From NCBI GenBank assembly GCA_963693085.1, contig OY856409.1, positions 244,870,058-244,934,057 of the forward strand: a DNA stretch of 64,000 nt, given 5' to 3'. This DNA comes from Alisma plantago-aquatica. Taxonomy: Eukaryota; Streptophyta; Magnoliopsida; Alismatales; Alismataceae. A program made the translations under genes and the position numbers. Numbering within the stretch: the stretch's first letter is position 1; every line of letters begins with the position of its first letter. The notes under the pieces were generated by a model. That model did no database searches and was not told the origin of the DNA. It worked only from the letters and a program-made list of their open reading frames with translations. Shown here piece by piece: positions 46,601 through 59,350 of this stretch.

Positions 46601-48490
46601 ACTGTGATATACAATGGACTGATAAGATATATCTTGAAATTAAATTTAATATGGACTCCTTACGTTTGAGAAACCCTGATAAGGGTAAATGATGCATAAT
46701 GAGATTATGTTTAGGGATGAAAGCCCACTAATGATGATAAAACCCTAATGAGGTAAATGTTGGACAATAAGATTATGTCGCGGCCAAAAGCCCACTGTTG
46801 ATGATTTCTATGAGATGTTGTAGAAGATAGAAATAATCATATGTGTAGCAATCTACAGATTTATTGTGCTTCTTTCTTTGATCATTGTCCTTATTGATAA
46901 AATTAATCTATTTCATGCTATTCTAGTTACGTGAGAATACACAAATATGATATATGATGTTTTGAAATCTTTTAAGATGAGTAATAGAGATTAATAACAA
47001 GTATAATGATGGAACATCTAGTTAGGTGCCCTGAACACCATGAGTTTCCCTCGATGAATTATGAGAAGGATTTTTGGAGTGTTGATCGATACCTTAAAGG
47101 TTAGACCACCAGGATTTAGGAGTGATTCATATGGAGTGGCTTTGACCCTAAATCCTTGCTGTGAAAGTCTATGTCAAGGTGGAATAGACTCTGATGAAAT
47201 GAAATATATGAAATGTGAAAATATGTGAAATGTTCTGATATTTGATATGTTGGTTTGCTAATTCCTATCTCATGTACTTGAGATGAGGATGTGAGCCTCT
47301 TTAGGCAACCCTGAGGTGGTCAGGGTCTGTTGTTGATATCTTAGGGTGGTCGGCTAAACCCTAAGATAGTGACAGTGAGTCATTGACACGAGAATTGGGT
47401 GTGGCGACTTCTACTTGGTGAGGTATAAGCTAAGTAGTTTCAAGGAAAATGAATAAAAGATGATAAGTTGTGTAGAGCATGATTTGAACGGTAGTTACAT
47501 TCCTTGTACTGCTACTTGATGATTTTTCATTGTTGATTATGCTTATTGTTGTGGAAAGTAAGCATGTTGCTATGGACATTTTCTATTTTATATTATGATT
47601 TGTCTTGTTGACAAGTTATAAATGATGGGATTTATATCCATTCTGAATATGAGTTGGATTGCTTGCTATTTGATAGTATTGTTTGGTAGATATGTATTAT
47701 GTGTACTTCAACTTCAAGAGTACATGATGTGTTCCTGGTTCGACTCATGGAGTGTCACAAAGATAATTTTATTGTTATGTATTGATTCAAAGTGCTTAGA
47801 ACTTGAATTATTTCTCATGCAGTAGGGTTCTTAATTTGTACTAAGAAGTACATATCTGCTTATTTATTCATCGACATGCTCTAAAACATGTTTCAAAGTT
47901 ATAACTAGTTTAAGTGAATACCTTATCTGTTGGATTAAATTACCATTGTAAGTCAGATACGACTTATGATAGAACTATCTGCTAGACTTTTCAATAACCA
48001 CATGTTTCTGTTAAGTTTATTATACTTAATATGATGTTGGGGCTCTATATGAGTCTCATGAGGTTATTTCAAATGTTTTTAGGTATAATTCTATCCAGTG
48101 GATAGGTTGTGACAAAGAAGATATAAATAACATAATCTAGATAGATTAGAATATCCATGTACTCTCTCTTTCCCAGGATGGGTTGTAGACTAAGTTTGTT
48201 TATCAATGTACATGTAGCTGATGTAAACTGAACCGCATATGAGAACAAGATTTAATTATGGTTTTAATGGAGTTGAATAAGACTTTTGATATCTAAATGT
48301 GATGTCCTTGATGTGATATTGATTTATAAATTTGTGAAAAAAGAAAAAGGGAAAATTTATCTGTGTTTTTCATATATCGTTTAATCACCTTTGTCAAGAA
48401 TTCATTGTTTTATTTCATAATATGGGTTTAGATTTTGGGATTATCTCTAATGGTTGGTATTTATGATGATAAAAAGAGTGGGTCCTGACA
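43635..48490 (+). repeat. LTR-C 5' LTR
   Basis: Starts TGTAATGACCC, ends GGTCCTGACA. It contains three related blocks about 190 bp apart (near 44,011, 44,191 and 44,391) carrying CGAGTTT / AAACTCGACCGACCA. The many small ORFs (for example 45,800-46,120) are AT-rich and not conserved in the other LTR. Confidence 0.9.
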
Positions 48491-48493
48491 ACG

Positions 48494-48506
48494 TGGTATC
48501 AGATCC
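48494..48506 (+). other. Primer-binding site of LTR-C (tRNA-iMet type)
   Basis: TGGTATCAGATCC three bases after the LTR end; canonical TGGTATCAGAGCC with one G to T change. Confidence 0.75.
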
Positions 48507-49280
48507 TAGGTTAGGTGAGTCTGCAGGGACAATAGGATCTAGGACTATATGATAATGTAGATGTTAAATATAACCTGAATGATGTGCATACTGACTTAAC
48601 TCAGTATCTAGATACTCTGGTCAAGTATTTGGGTATTGAGCTAAGCTAGTATGGAACTACCGACTGTATTTCTTCTAGATGCCCTGACCAAGTATCTAGA
48701 TGAACATAGTTTGGTAGTATAATAAGATGCATGATGAAAAAGAGAAGAATGGTGATAAAATTGTGAAAAAGAAAAGGATTTTATAATTCAATATGGATCC
48801 TATGGCAAGTAGGAAATTTCATATAATAAAGATAAAAGCCTAATGGATTATGAAGACAAATTCTAATGAGTTTGAATCTGAGTGTGAAATCTAAAATTGT
48901 GGGAAAAAACTATGAGCTCAGAATAATGCACACTAAATGATCTTCTTTATGAAGTAAATTGATGAATGCAAATGATAACATGTGAATGAGTCATAATATT
49001 AATCCATGAGATATACAATCAAAAATTTAAAAGTATGTGAAAGGTGATGTGAATCAGATCTTGATAAATGATGTCTTACTAATATTTGTGTGAAGTAAGT
49101 GTTTGTAATGCTCAAAGGAGAGATATAATGATGACAAGGGATGAAATATCCATTTAATGCAAAAAAATTGCCATATGAAAGAAAGATAAAAGTCTTTATA
49201 ATTTGATTCCCACAGAGGTGAAAGATTAGATGATATGATATTCTTCCATATTTTTTCTTGGATTTTGGGATGAAATCCTA
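48507..49280 (+). other. Noncoding internal region of LTR-C
   Basis: About 0.8 kb, no gag or pol motif. The 3' end (TTTTGGGATGAAATCCTAAG) matches the text that usually sits between pol and the PPT of chromovirus-type gypsy elements, so the element is a deletion derivative of a gypsy parent. Confidence 0.6.
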
Positions 49281-49296
49281 AGAGGAGGGGAGAATT
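49281..49296 (+). other. Polypurine tract of LTR-C
   Basis: AGAGGAGGGGAGAATT directly before the TGTAATGACCC start of the 3' LTR. Confidence 0.8.
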
Positions 49297-52163
49297 TGTA
49301 ATGACCCATGTTCAAATTAGTCATCTAATCAGGGTTTACTTGGATGATTGTATGTTTAACTTAGTTGATCATTATTTAAAGCTTGATTAATGATGGTAGT
49401 TAAGTTTTGATATTTCAAATATGATGAGAAGGTTTAATCATACTTTGATTCAAATAATTAGGGTTAAGATTTGGAAACCTTAATCAGCCCAAATTAGGGT
49501 TTTGATGACATATGAATACAAAATTTGATAAGTATAGTGTCTCACTAAATGATTTTTGTTATTTTATGTGTAACTCTAATTTAATTGAAATTTGGATATG
49601 ATTTTGGATATATCAAATGTGAGAACTATTGAAATTTTTTATAATTTGTTAAGAATGTTCTGACCTATTTTTCGGTTGAGTTTCAAACTTGACTGACCAT
49701 ATTTTCAGATTGATATAGTAGTGTGGTAATAGAATTTTATTATTTTATTGGTATATCCATTGATATCAAATTTTAACTACAGTTAGGAAACTGTACTATA
49801 GACAAACTATTAAATTGGTGTAAGTTTTGGATGATGTTTGATCTGAATAGAGAGGGGTATCAGTCGAGTTCTGTGCAGGACAAACTCGATGGACCATGCT
49901 ACAAACTACAATATAGTAGTGTAGTATTTGTTATTTATTTATTTATTGGTAATGGAAAATGATCTAAATTTTTTAATGTTTCTTATTATCTCAATTTTTG
50001 ACATTGGGTTAAAGTTTCATAAATTTTGGACAAGTTTTGAGTTCTGAAACGTGTGGTGTCAGTCGAGTTTATAACTCAGCTGACCAAACAGTCTGAGAAA
50101 AATAAAAATACAATGAAGGGCTTGTTTGCAATTGTACTAAGCACCTCAACTCATCTATATGACTAACCCAACATACAAGGAGCTCTCATAACTCATCATT
50201 CCTGTACAAGAAACGAAATTATATAGAGAGAGGAAAGCTAGGGTTTTGATAAGAGAAAGTGGTGGAGATGTTAACTTAGGGTTTCTCTATCCAAGATATG
50301 ATGATATCAAGTAAGTTTAGCTTCTTTGCATAGAATTTCATTGTAAATATTATCTCACATGTCAAGATTTTGTCCCTCCTCTGATTTGATTCAAAATCAC
50401 ATCAAATCTCCCCCTTTTCTCATTCTTTCTCTTCTAATCCCCATTTCTAGGGTTTCCGAGTTGAGAGGAAAAAGAATTGGATTCATTTGCTAGAGTTTGA
50501 TTGGGTTTCATAAAATTCAGAGGTTGACCTATGTTTTTAAGGTGCTTGGAACCCGAGGTGAGTGTTTTTATCCCTCCTAAGATCTGTATTCATGCTGAAA
50601 GCCTAATTCTATTCGGCTAAAATAATCGGAAACTTTGCTTGTATATGTATGTGATTGGATATTGATTTGGAAAAGATATTGGGGGATCCATTCTACTAAT
50701 TTTGATTATTTCTCATTTATTGGAACTTGATTAGTTTCTAATATATTGATTGAGGATCCATGGGTAATATTATGGGTAGATTAGTATGCTATTTCATGTG
50801 AATTTTTCCTAAAAATCAGCCCAATGGCCGATATGCTTAGAATTGAATTGACATGTATAAAATCATATTTGAATTGTACTAGGTTACATTATACAAGTGT
50901 ATTGTTGAATGTTGATGTAATTGAATATAGTATACATATAATAATTAGTATGAGGTGACCACATATCCTAATTAGGGTTTGTGTTGAGGAAATGAACCAA
51001 ACGAGTCAATTAATCAATGTATTCTTATGATTGATGAATGGAATATGTGAAAATGGAAACTAGGGTTTCCATGTGTGTGAATAGCCCTAATGAACCTCTA
51101 TGCATCATTATGAAATTACTTAGTGATATGGCTCTTATGATGTGTTGAACTAAGGATGACTTCTTGAAAACCCTAGATGTTTCGTATTAAGACGAGTATG
51201 AGTGATGAAGCTAGAACTTGTATTTGATGTTGTAAATGTGATGAAATACTAAATGTAAGTAGTAATAATTCAATTAAAGATGATGAGTCTTACTAATATG
51301 ATATAATCCTAATGCATCTATTTTAGTACAACTTATGGAATAATGAGTATCCCTCATAGGAATGTGGGTCCATTTATACAAATTACATAACAGTGATTTG
51401 TTAAGGATGATAAGAGATTATGATGTAAGAGCATGTAACCTAAACCATTCTTTTAAGCTAAAGAAATTAGTATAATAAAGAATGATCATTGTTGATTATG
51501 GAAATGACATTAGTATTCAATGACATGGTACACTTATCTAAATATAAGAGATAATATGAACAAGATGTACTTAATGGTGATTGCAAGTTAAAGATGAAAC
51601 TAATGAAGTTAGTATGATGAAGTATTTTATCTTTTATTTTAATTACATGTGGCTTAACTCAAATTAAATGAAATATAATAAGAAATGGACTTTGATAAAT
51701 GTCAATTAGAAGAGAAGCATTGTATGTAAAGTGAATCAAGAAAAATTGGCCCAAATAATATAATGAACATGAAATGAAATAAGTTGACATTGTTGAATAT
51801 AAAATGAAGGAAAAGGATGATAATTAGTAGATGACTCTCAAAATCTATCTGTTACCCTAAAATGATGAGTTTGATGTTTCTAGTAAATGACGATCTCAAA
51901 TGAGGGATTAAGGGATTTACATAACTATAGTTTAATTCAACTAAAAGACGAAATTCAAGTATTTGAATTGATTTACAAGAATGTGTTCTTGAATTGTGAC
52001 TTGTGCTCTGAGAATGGATGCAAACATCAAATGATAGTCAACATTTGTTGATTAATATCCCCATATGAAGAATGTGAAATAAAATAAGAAGAGAACTAAG
52101 TCTGTTATGCATGAAATTTATTTGCATCTATTGAGATTGGATGGAGCAAGCATATGTTGCATG

Positions 52164-52234
<71 letters not shown>

Positions 52235-54270
52235 GAGTATGATGAATGATACATGATGTCTATATGCTTTTACTATTTCTAGTTATAATGCCTTTTCTAA
52301 TATTTGTTAAGAACTGTGATATATAATGAACTAATAAGATATATGTTGAAATCGAATTTAATATGCACTTCTTATATTTGAGAAACCCTGATAAGGGTAA
52401 ATGTTGCATAATGAGATTATGTTTAGGGATGAAAGCCCATTGATGATGATAACCTTGATGGGGTAAATGTTGGACAATAAGATTATGTCATGGCTGAAAG
52501 CCCACTGTTGATGGTTTCTATGAGATGATGTACAAGATAGAAATAATCGTATGTGTTGTAATCTATAGATTTATTGTGCTTCTTGCTTTGATCATTGTCC
52601 TTATTGATAAACTTAATTTATTTCATGTTATTCTAGTTACACGAGAATACACATATATGATATATGATGTTTTGATTTCTTTTAAGATGAGTAAAAGAGA
52701 TTAATAATGAGTAAAATGATGGAACATCTAGTTAGGTTCCCTGAACACCGTGAGTTTTCCCTGAGGACCACACTGGGCAAACAAAACGGATCTCCTTGTA
52801 GTAATTGATGAACTATGAGAAGGATTTCCAGAGTGTGGATCGAGACCTTAAAGGTTAGACCACCAGGATTTAGGAGTGAGTCATCTGGAGTGGCTCTAGT
52901 CCTAAATCCTTGCAATGAAAGTCTATGTCCAGATGGAATAGACTTTGATGAAATGAAATATGTGAAATGTGAAATGTTGTGATATGTGATATGTTGTTTT
53001 GTTGGTTCCTATCTCGTATACCCAAGATGAGGATATGAGTCTCTTTAGGCAACCTTGAGGTGGTTAGGGTCTGTTGTTTATATCTTAGGGTGGTCGGCTA
53101 AACCCTAAGATAGTGATGGTGAGGCGTTGACACGAGAATCGAGTGTGGCGGCTTCTACTTGGTAAAGTACAAGCCAAGTAGTTTCAGGGAAAATGAATAA
53201 AATATGATAAGCCGTGTAGAACATGATTTGAATGGTTGTTACATTCCTTGTATTGCTACTTGATGATTTGTTATTGTTGATTATGCTTATTGTTGTGGAA
53301 AGTAATCATGTTTCTATGGACATTTTCTATTTCATATTATGATATTTCATGTTGAAAATTTATAAATGATGGGATTTATATCCATTCCAAATATGAGTTG
53401 GATTGCTTGCTATTTGATAGTATTGTTTGGTAGATATGTATTATGTGTACTTCAACTTTAGTACTGTAGGATGTGTTTCTGGTCTGGCTGGTGGAGTGTC
53501 ACAAAGATAATGTTATTGTTATGTATTGGTTCAAAATGCTTAGAACTTGACTTGTTTCTCATGCAGTAGGGTTCTTAATTTGAACTAAGAAGTATATGTT
53601 GATTTGTTCTATACATGCTCTAAAAACATGTTCCAAAGTTATTATTGGTTTAAGTGATTACCTTATCTGTTGGATTAGATTACCACTGTAAGTTAGGTAT
53701 GACTTATGATAGAACTATCTGCTATACTTTTCAATATCTGCATGTTTCTGATAAGTTTATTATACTTAATCTGATGATGATGCATGTACCTAGCTTGAGT
53801 GGGAGGTATCCACTTACTGGGGCTCTATATAAGTCTCATGAGGTTGTTTCAAATGATTTTAGGTATAATTCTATCCAGGGGAGAGGTCCTGACAAAGAAG
53901 ATATAAATAGAACAATCTAGATAGATTAGAATGTCCATGTACTCTCTCTTTCCTAGGATGGGTTGTAGACTAAGTTTGTTCATCAATGTACATATATCTG
54001 ATGTAAACTAAACTGCATATGAGAACAATATTTGATTCTGGTTTTAATGGAGTTGAATAAGATTTGTGATATCTAAATGTGATGTCCTTGATGTGACATT
54101 GATTTATGAATATTTGAAGAAAGAAAAAGGAAAAATTTATCTGTGTTTTTCGTATATTGTTTAATCGCCTTTGTCGAGAAGTCATTGTTTTATTTCATAA
54201 TATGGGTTTAGGTATTGTGATTATCTCTAATGGTTGGTATTTATGCTGATCAAAAGAGTGGGTCCTGACA
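49297..54270 (+). repeat. LTR-C 3' LTR
   Basis: Starts TGTAATGACCC, ends GGGTCCTGACA. Against the 5' copy it carries a (TA)n expansion at 52,164-52,232, an extra ~50 bp near 52,760-52,810 and about 40 bp near 53,775-53,815 that the 5' copy lacks. A TATA-like CTATATAAGT lies at 53,825-53,834; the 5' copy has CTATATGAGT instead. Confidence 0.9.
52164..52232. repeat. (TA)n microsatellite inside the LTR-C 3' LTR
   Basis: Long TA run with a few TTTA interruptions. The 5' LTR has only GATAAATCTATTC at the matching place near 46,511, so the array arose or expanded after insertion. Confidence 0.95.
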
Positions 54271-55621
54271 CTTATGCTCAAATTAACTTTTGGGTACATC
54301 TTTCTCCTAGAATTTAACTCATTTTCTAGAAGTATTGCATTTGAGATACACTTTCCTTTGACAAAGGCAGACTGGTTCAAGTTGATAATGGTTGGAAGGA
54401 TATCTCTAATTTTGTTAGCCAGAAATTTGGAAATAACCTTGTAAGCAAAGTTTCATAAAGCCATGGGGTGCCAATCTCTAATTTTCAAAGGTTGTTTGAC
54501 TTTAGGGATAAGAGTGATGCATGTTTTGATCACTTATTTTAGAAATTTACCCTTCAGAAAAAAAATCTTTAACATGATTGCATAGATCTTTTTTAATGAT
54601 ATCCCACAAGGTTTTATATAAATGAGCATTCATTCCATTGGGACCTGATGATTTGTCATCACTAGGATTTTTGACAACGTTATATATTTCTTCATCCATG
54701 ACAAAAGCACACATACCTAATTTTTTTAGGATTGATATCTTGGTCAAGTTGTACCATGTGTGAGAGGTGGTGCCGATTTTGGGCTTGTTGAAGACCTTTT
54801 TATAATGCTTCATGAAGGCATCTTTAATGTATTCTTCATTTCTAAATTGAATACCATCCATCTCTAGGAGATTTATTTGGTTCCTATACCTTCGGGTCTT
54901 CATAGAGGCATAGAAAAACTTGGAGGTACTATCCCCTTCTTCTAGCCATTGAATTCTAGACTTTTAGCGTATCAAGGATTCTTCAATATTCCTTGCTTTC
55001 AGTGCTTCTTCTTACTTGCTTTTATCTATCTCCCATAATAATTCATCACCTGGATCCTTGGTTGATTTATCCTGTATAATGGGTGCCTCTTCCTCCTTGT
55101 TCCTAGCTGAGTCTATGATGTCACCCGATCTTTCCTAATTCCATGTCTACATGTGTTTCTTTGTGAATTTGATCTTTTGACAAAGTCTTAACATTGGGGT
55201 ATCCTCCACCTTTGAGTTCTCACTTTCCTCACAATTTCACTAAATCCACAAAGAGAAAACCAGGCATTAAAGTATCGAGTGGGATATTTATTTTTAGATT
55301 TTTCTTCTTGCAAGTGTATCAATTAGACATAGTGATCACTATATATGGATGGCATAATCTCTAGCCAAATGCTCATGTCATCAATCATAACTTGCACCAA
55401 ACATAATGTGTGATCTAATTTCCTTCTGGTGTTATTAGCACCATGATGTTGGTTATTCCAGGTATAATACGACCCCTTAAACGTTAATTCTATCATGTTA
55501 GTTGCAAGGACAACACTATTGAAATAACCCATTGATTTGGATGAGGAATTCGACCATCCTCTTCGTTCTTCAATTAGATAGACTGCATTGAAGTCTCTTG
55601 CTACAATCCAAGGTTCCTTCT
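54271..55621 (-). pseudogene. L1-type LINE, endonuclease and first half of reverse transcriptase
   Basis: Minus strand. The endonuclease (exonuclease-endonuclease-phosphatase fold) part reads PWIVARDFNAV near 55,610 (canonical GDFN), LTFKGSYYTWNN near 55,470, KLDHTL and a terminal SDH near 55,330. The RT begins with DDKSSGPNGMNAHLYKTLWDI (about 54,670-54,610) and QSAFVKGKCISNAILLENEL (about 54,374-54,315). It is cut at VNLSI by LTR-C and resumes with KAYDS at 43,634; the join leaves the frame one base out. Its 5' end is cut by LTR-D at 55,622. Stops and frame changes are scattered, so it is inactive. Confidence 0.85.
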
Positions 55622-58600
55622 TGTAAAGACTCGATCTTTATGGTTGAATATTTACAAAATATTATCAAAAACATAAATTATCTTTATTACACCCATGCTT
55701 GTACAACAGAGTCACGAAAGCTTAAAAATATGATTACAAGTTTAAGAAATCGAATTCATTGTTATCTAGTCTTCAATAGAGGACCGCCTAGTGCATGTCT
55801 CTTCAAGCTCTTCCATCTACCACATGCCCATGAGTTCCTAGAAGGAATGAAACCACACATGGACCCCATTGAAGGGAAATAAAACGTCAGCAAAACTGGT
55901 ACTAAATTCAAATATTGAGTTATTTGCAAAATGTAGGTACTAAATGTAATTCAAGGTAATACCAAGGCTAGGAAGGGACTATTTGGTGGACTAATTTTAT
56001 CAAACTAAGGATCACAATATTTCAATGTTGGTATTTCAAGACCAAATTTCCAATAGGCTATTCAAAATAATTGAAGATATCAAATTATCAAAATACTTAC
56101 AATGAACAACTTTTGAATATTAAGGTTGAGTGTTATCATATCATTTCCTTCAAGGGAAACAATGCCTTATGTTCAATCATCTTTGAAAGAACAACATTGC
56201 ACCTAATTACTATGTTAACCAGTCGACTGGGGGTTGACTAAACCATTACAACCTATGCACAGGGTGGCAGGACATACCCTACCTCAAGTGAGCCAAAGCT
56301 CTAAGGGGCCAAAGCCCAAAGGGACCAAAGTCCAGGAGTCAAAATTCCAAATAGATCAAGTCAAGTTCTATTATAATATTCTATGAAATCAAACAATAAT
56401 TAACATGAGGTGGTCAACTTTCAAAGAGGCATTAAAGGCTTATAAAAGTATAGGGTTCACCACTAAACAATATAGATGGAATTCAAGATAGAAATTAATA
56501 ACTCAATATAAAAATAGAGAATCTAGTACCTCATTGTATCCAAGTTGTCATAGGTTGCACAATCACCAAGAATGAATCCAAGAATAAGAAATCTACAATG
56601 TATTGTAATGGTTTCATCACTTATCTTAAAATCAACCACTTGTTCAATATTTTCCATTAGACTTTCCATTCCCATCTAGGGTTATTACAATTCTTTCATT
56701 CTCTTTCTTTCAAGGGTTTCTAGTGTTGGAAGTTAGGGAATTACTAAAAATAATTCGAGTGTATACACATATACAATCATAGGCTAACCTTGTTATTTTT
56801 ATATTATTGTAACTTGGACATCAATGTATATACATATCACTATGTTTGTCCTGAATGCATATTGTAATATAGGTATATGTCTAGTATAATTGAGGAGAGT
56901 GGAATGAATTATATTTGCATATAATTTAGGATAGAAATTCATCTCAGTTTGAATTACATATATCATGATTCACTTCGTTATTTATAAAACCATCATTCTA
57001 GTTCATATTCTGCATGGTACTCAATCTTAGTTTCAAAATGTATTCAAAAGGACGTGGACTTATATCTACTCAAATATTTCATCCTTTCCATTATGTTCCA
57101 AAATACTTCTTCTGTATGTATACATACATCTATGGTTTATATTCTTATCAAGGATAAAATTAGCATATAGGATGTTTCTTTAATAAATTATACTAAGATA
57201 ATTGACTGATTTGATAAATTCCTGAATTATAGAGCTTTTCTATATGTTAATATAATTTTACAATGTTGATACTACTATGATCTATATTTTTAAGAAACGA
57301 TCACCAAGTATGGATTTCTATAAACAACTACATTTTATATAACAAAGTTATGATATCATTAATCAACTCACTTATATATAGGTATTAATAGTATATATCT
57401 AAATATTTTAACCTTCTACAATTGTCTATATATTGGTATACGTAAGGTTCAGAATTCCTTACAATATAATATGATTAATTATATTGTACCTATACCTATT
57501 CGTGCTTTCTAAATCCTTCAATGTATCCGATCTATTGTAATGTACCCACTACCCAATGTCATTTTATATGGTTTGAAGTAATAGTAATTTAAACTGAAAG
57601 TGACATGAATAGGAGACTCACATATGAGGTACATGTTGCATCTGCTTCATTGTTCTGCTGTTTGACAATCTCCTGCTAATCCTCCATGGGTTCAACTTTG
57701 TTGAGTTTTGCTGGCCGAATCATGATTTAAAATCACATGTAGGCTTCTTGGATGTGATATCAGTGACAATGAGGCTCGAGAAGGTGGTTGTGACATCATC
57801 ATCAGTTTGCTGCCCATGCCAACGTCCGCCCTACAGTTGGTTGCGACATGGTGTCTAAGGTTTGACCATTTTGATATTTGTTCGTTGGTTCTGTTGGGGT
57901 TCTAGCTGATAGGTGATTGGGTATAGAGTCAATAATAGCGTAGAAGGAAGTATGATTTTGGAATATCTAAAGTTGTATTGATGCTATAACCAAAGGTGAA
58001 AGAGATTCTAAAGATTGAAACATGAAGTGTGGTAGTTGAAGAGGGAGGCAACATGATTGTATGCATCTACCGAATCTCACTCAACTATTCTGTGTTGTAG
58101 GTGCAATGGTGGTCGAGGTTTATCAGATTGTCAGTCTATACAAGCCTCACAGATCGTGGGGTTACAAACTATTGCTAGGATGTCGAGGAGCTATGGAGGA
58201 GAGGAAGAGATGGAGAAGAAGAGGTTGTTGGTGTTGCACTTTATGCAAATCTTCACAACTCGATATGCAACAATAGACGTCATGAGAAGATATGTGTCGA
58301 GTGACATGTTGGATGTATTTATAGAGGTGTAGAGAGGGTATGTTTCCAAGAAAATGAATAAGAGGAGGCTAGTATCATGGTGGCTGGCCCTGAGCGAAGG
58401 CTGTACTAGGTGAAGTTGACGGTCAGGGAGATCTACAGTACTCTACAAGCCCTGGGTGGGGAGGAAGGGAGATCGGGGGAGTTTGAGGGCCAGGAGGAGG
58501 GAGTAGCACATGATGTATATGGTCTGTGAGGCTAGGGTTTATGTCTGGGTGTAGCAGATCCTCTACACCAGTCCATGGCAGCGTGGAAGAGACTACTGTA

Positions 58601-59320
58601 ATGGCTCTACAACCATTTTTGTGTGGTCGCATGTTCATCAATAGTTGGATGTTTCTTTCCATCAGTTGTCTTCACTAGTGAGGCCAGTGGTAGAGGGGAT
58701 ACACAATTGATGAGTTGGTAGTTTCTGAGTTAAATGGCGAGATGGTTCCTCTGTCGTTCGTTATTGCGGGGTTACTGGCATCCTAGGAGCGTGGAAGGAA
58801 ATCCAAAACAATGTAGGGGTCCCTGTTAATCAAAGGAAAAAAAATATAACCCATAAAATGGAAATTCATTCAAGGCCCAATTTGCCCAATAAAATTTAAG
58901 TTCCCTCTATGTATTCATGACTTTACCAATTCAAAATTCTATATCCCTCTAGTTCTATGTCTATTTCATCTGAAATTTGCTATGTAAGTATGATTGACAT
59001 TCCTGTCATTCATAATAATATCAAATCTCTTGTTGATAATTAATATCATAGTTCATCCAATAACAAATTTTTAAGCTTAATAATATATTATTATACAATT
59101 TCAAAGCCAAGAATTCAAATGGGGGTCCAATTATTCAATTGATGGTCCAAGTGGCATGACTAGACCAAACAAGGACAATTTGCATTTTGGTACTCAAATT
59201 TCAATATATTTCAAGTGGAGGAAACTATGAGTGCAAATTTTAAAAAGAGAAATTCAATAATTGAAAGATTATGTATCATATCTCAAAAATTAAATTTAGT
59301 ACCAAATTTTGGTTGTTACA
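55622..59320 (-). repeat. LTR-D 3' LTR (left copy)
   Basis: + strand edges TGTAAAGACTC and GGTTGTTACA. A minus-strand TATA box lies at 58,316-58,324 (CTATAAATA when read on the minus strand). ORFs within (55,598-55,882, 58,057-58,332 and others) lie in LTR sequence and match no protein family I recognise. Confidence 0.88.
58316..58324 (-). promoter_or_regulatory. TATA box of LTR-D (left copy)
   Basis: TATTTATAG on the + strand; the same element is conserved at 63,715-63,723 in the right copy, in GTATTTATAGAGGT. Confidence 0.5.
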
Positions 59321-59350
59321 ACTATTCCACCCTTCAAAAGGATTTCATCC
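59321..59350 (-). other. Polypurine tract region of LTR-D (minus strand)
   Basis: The + strand pyrimidine-rich ACTATTCCACCCTTC next to the LTR edge reads GAAGGGTGGAATAGT on the minus strand. Just beyond, CCTTTTG and GGGGATGAAATCC match the pol-to-PPT text of gypsy elements. Confidence 0.65.

Larger units (their letters stand above)
43635..54270 (+). mobile_element. LTR-C: LTR retrotransposon with 4.9 kb LTRs and 0.8 kb internal DNA
   Basis: Direct repeats 43,635-48,490 and 49,297-54,270 flank only 806 bp that hold a PBS and a PPT. The 5 bp flanks are CTTTT (43,630) and CTTAT (54,271), a target duplication with one mismatch. The first 85 bp of the two LTRs differ at about 12 positions by my count, so the insertion is old. 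It sits inside the RT of the minus-strand L1 LINE. Confidence 0.85.

Noticed and set aside
52164..52232. CRISPR-like or satellite array
   Set aside because: Simple TA repeats with no spacer structure; no CRISPR array is present anywhere in the window.
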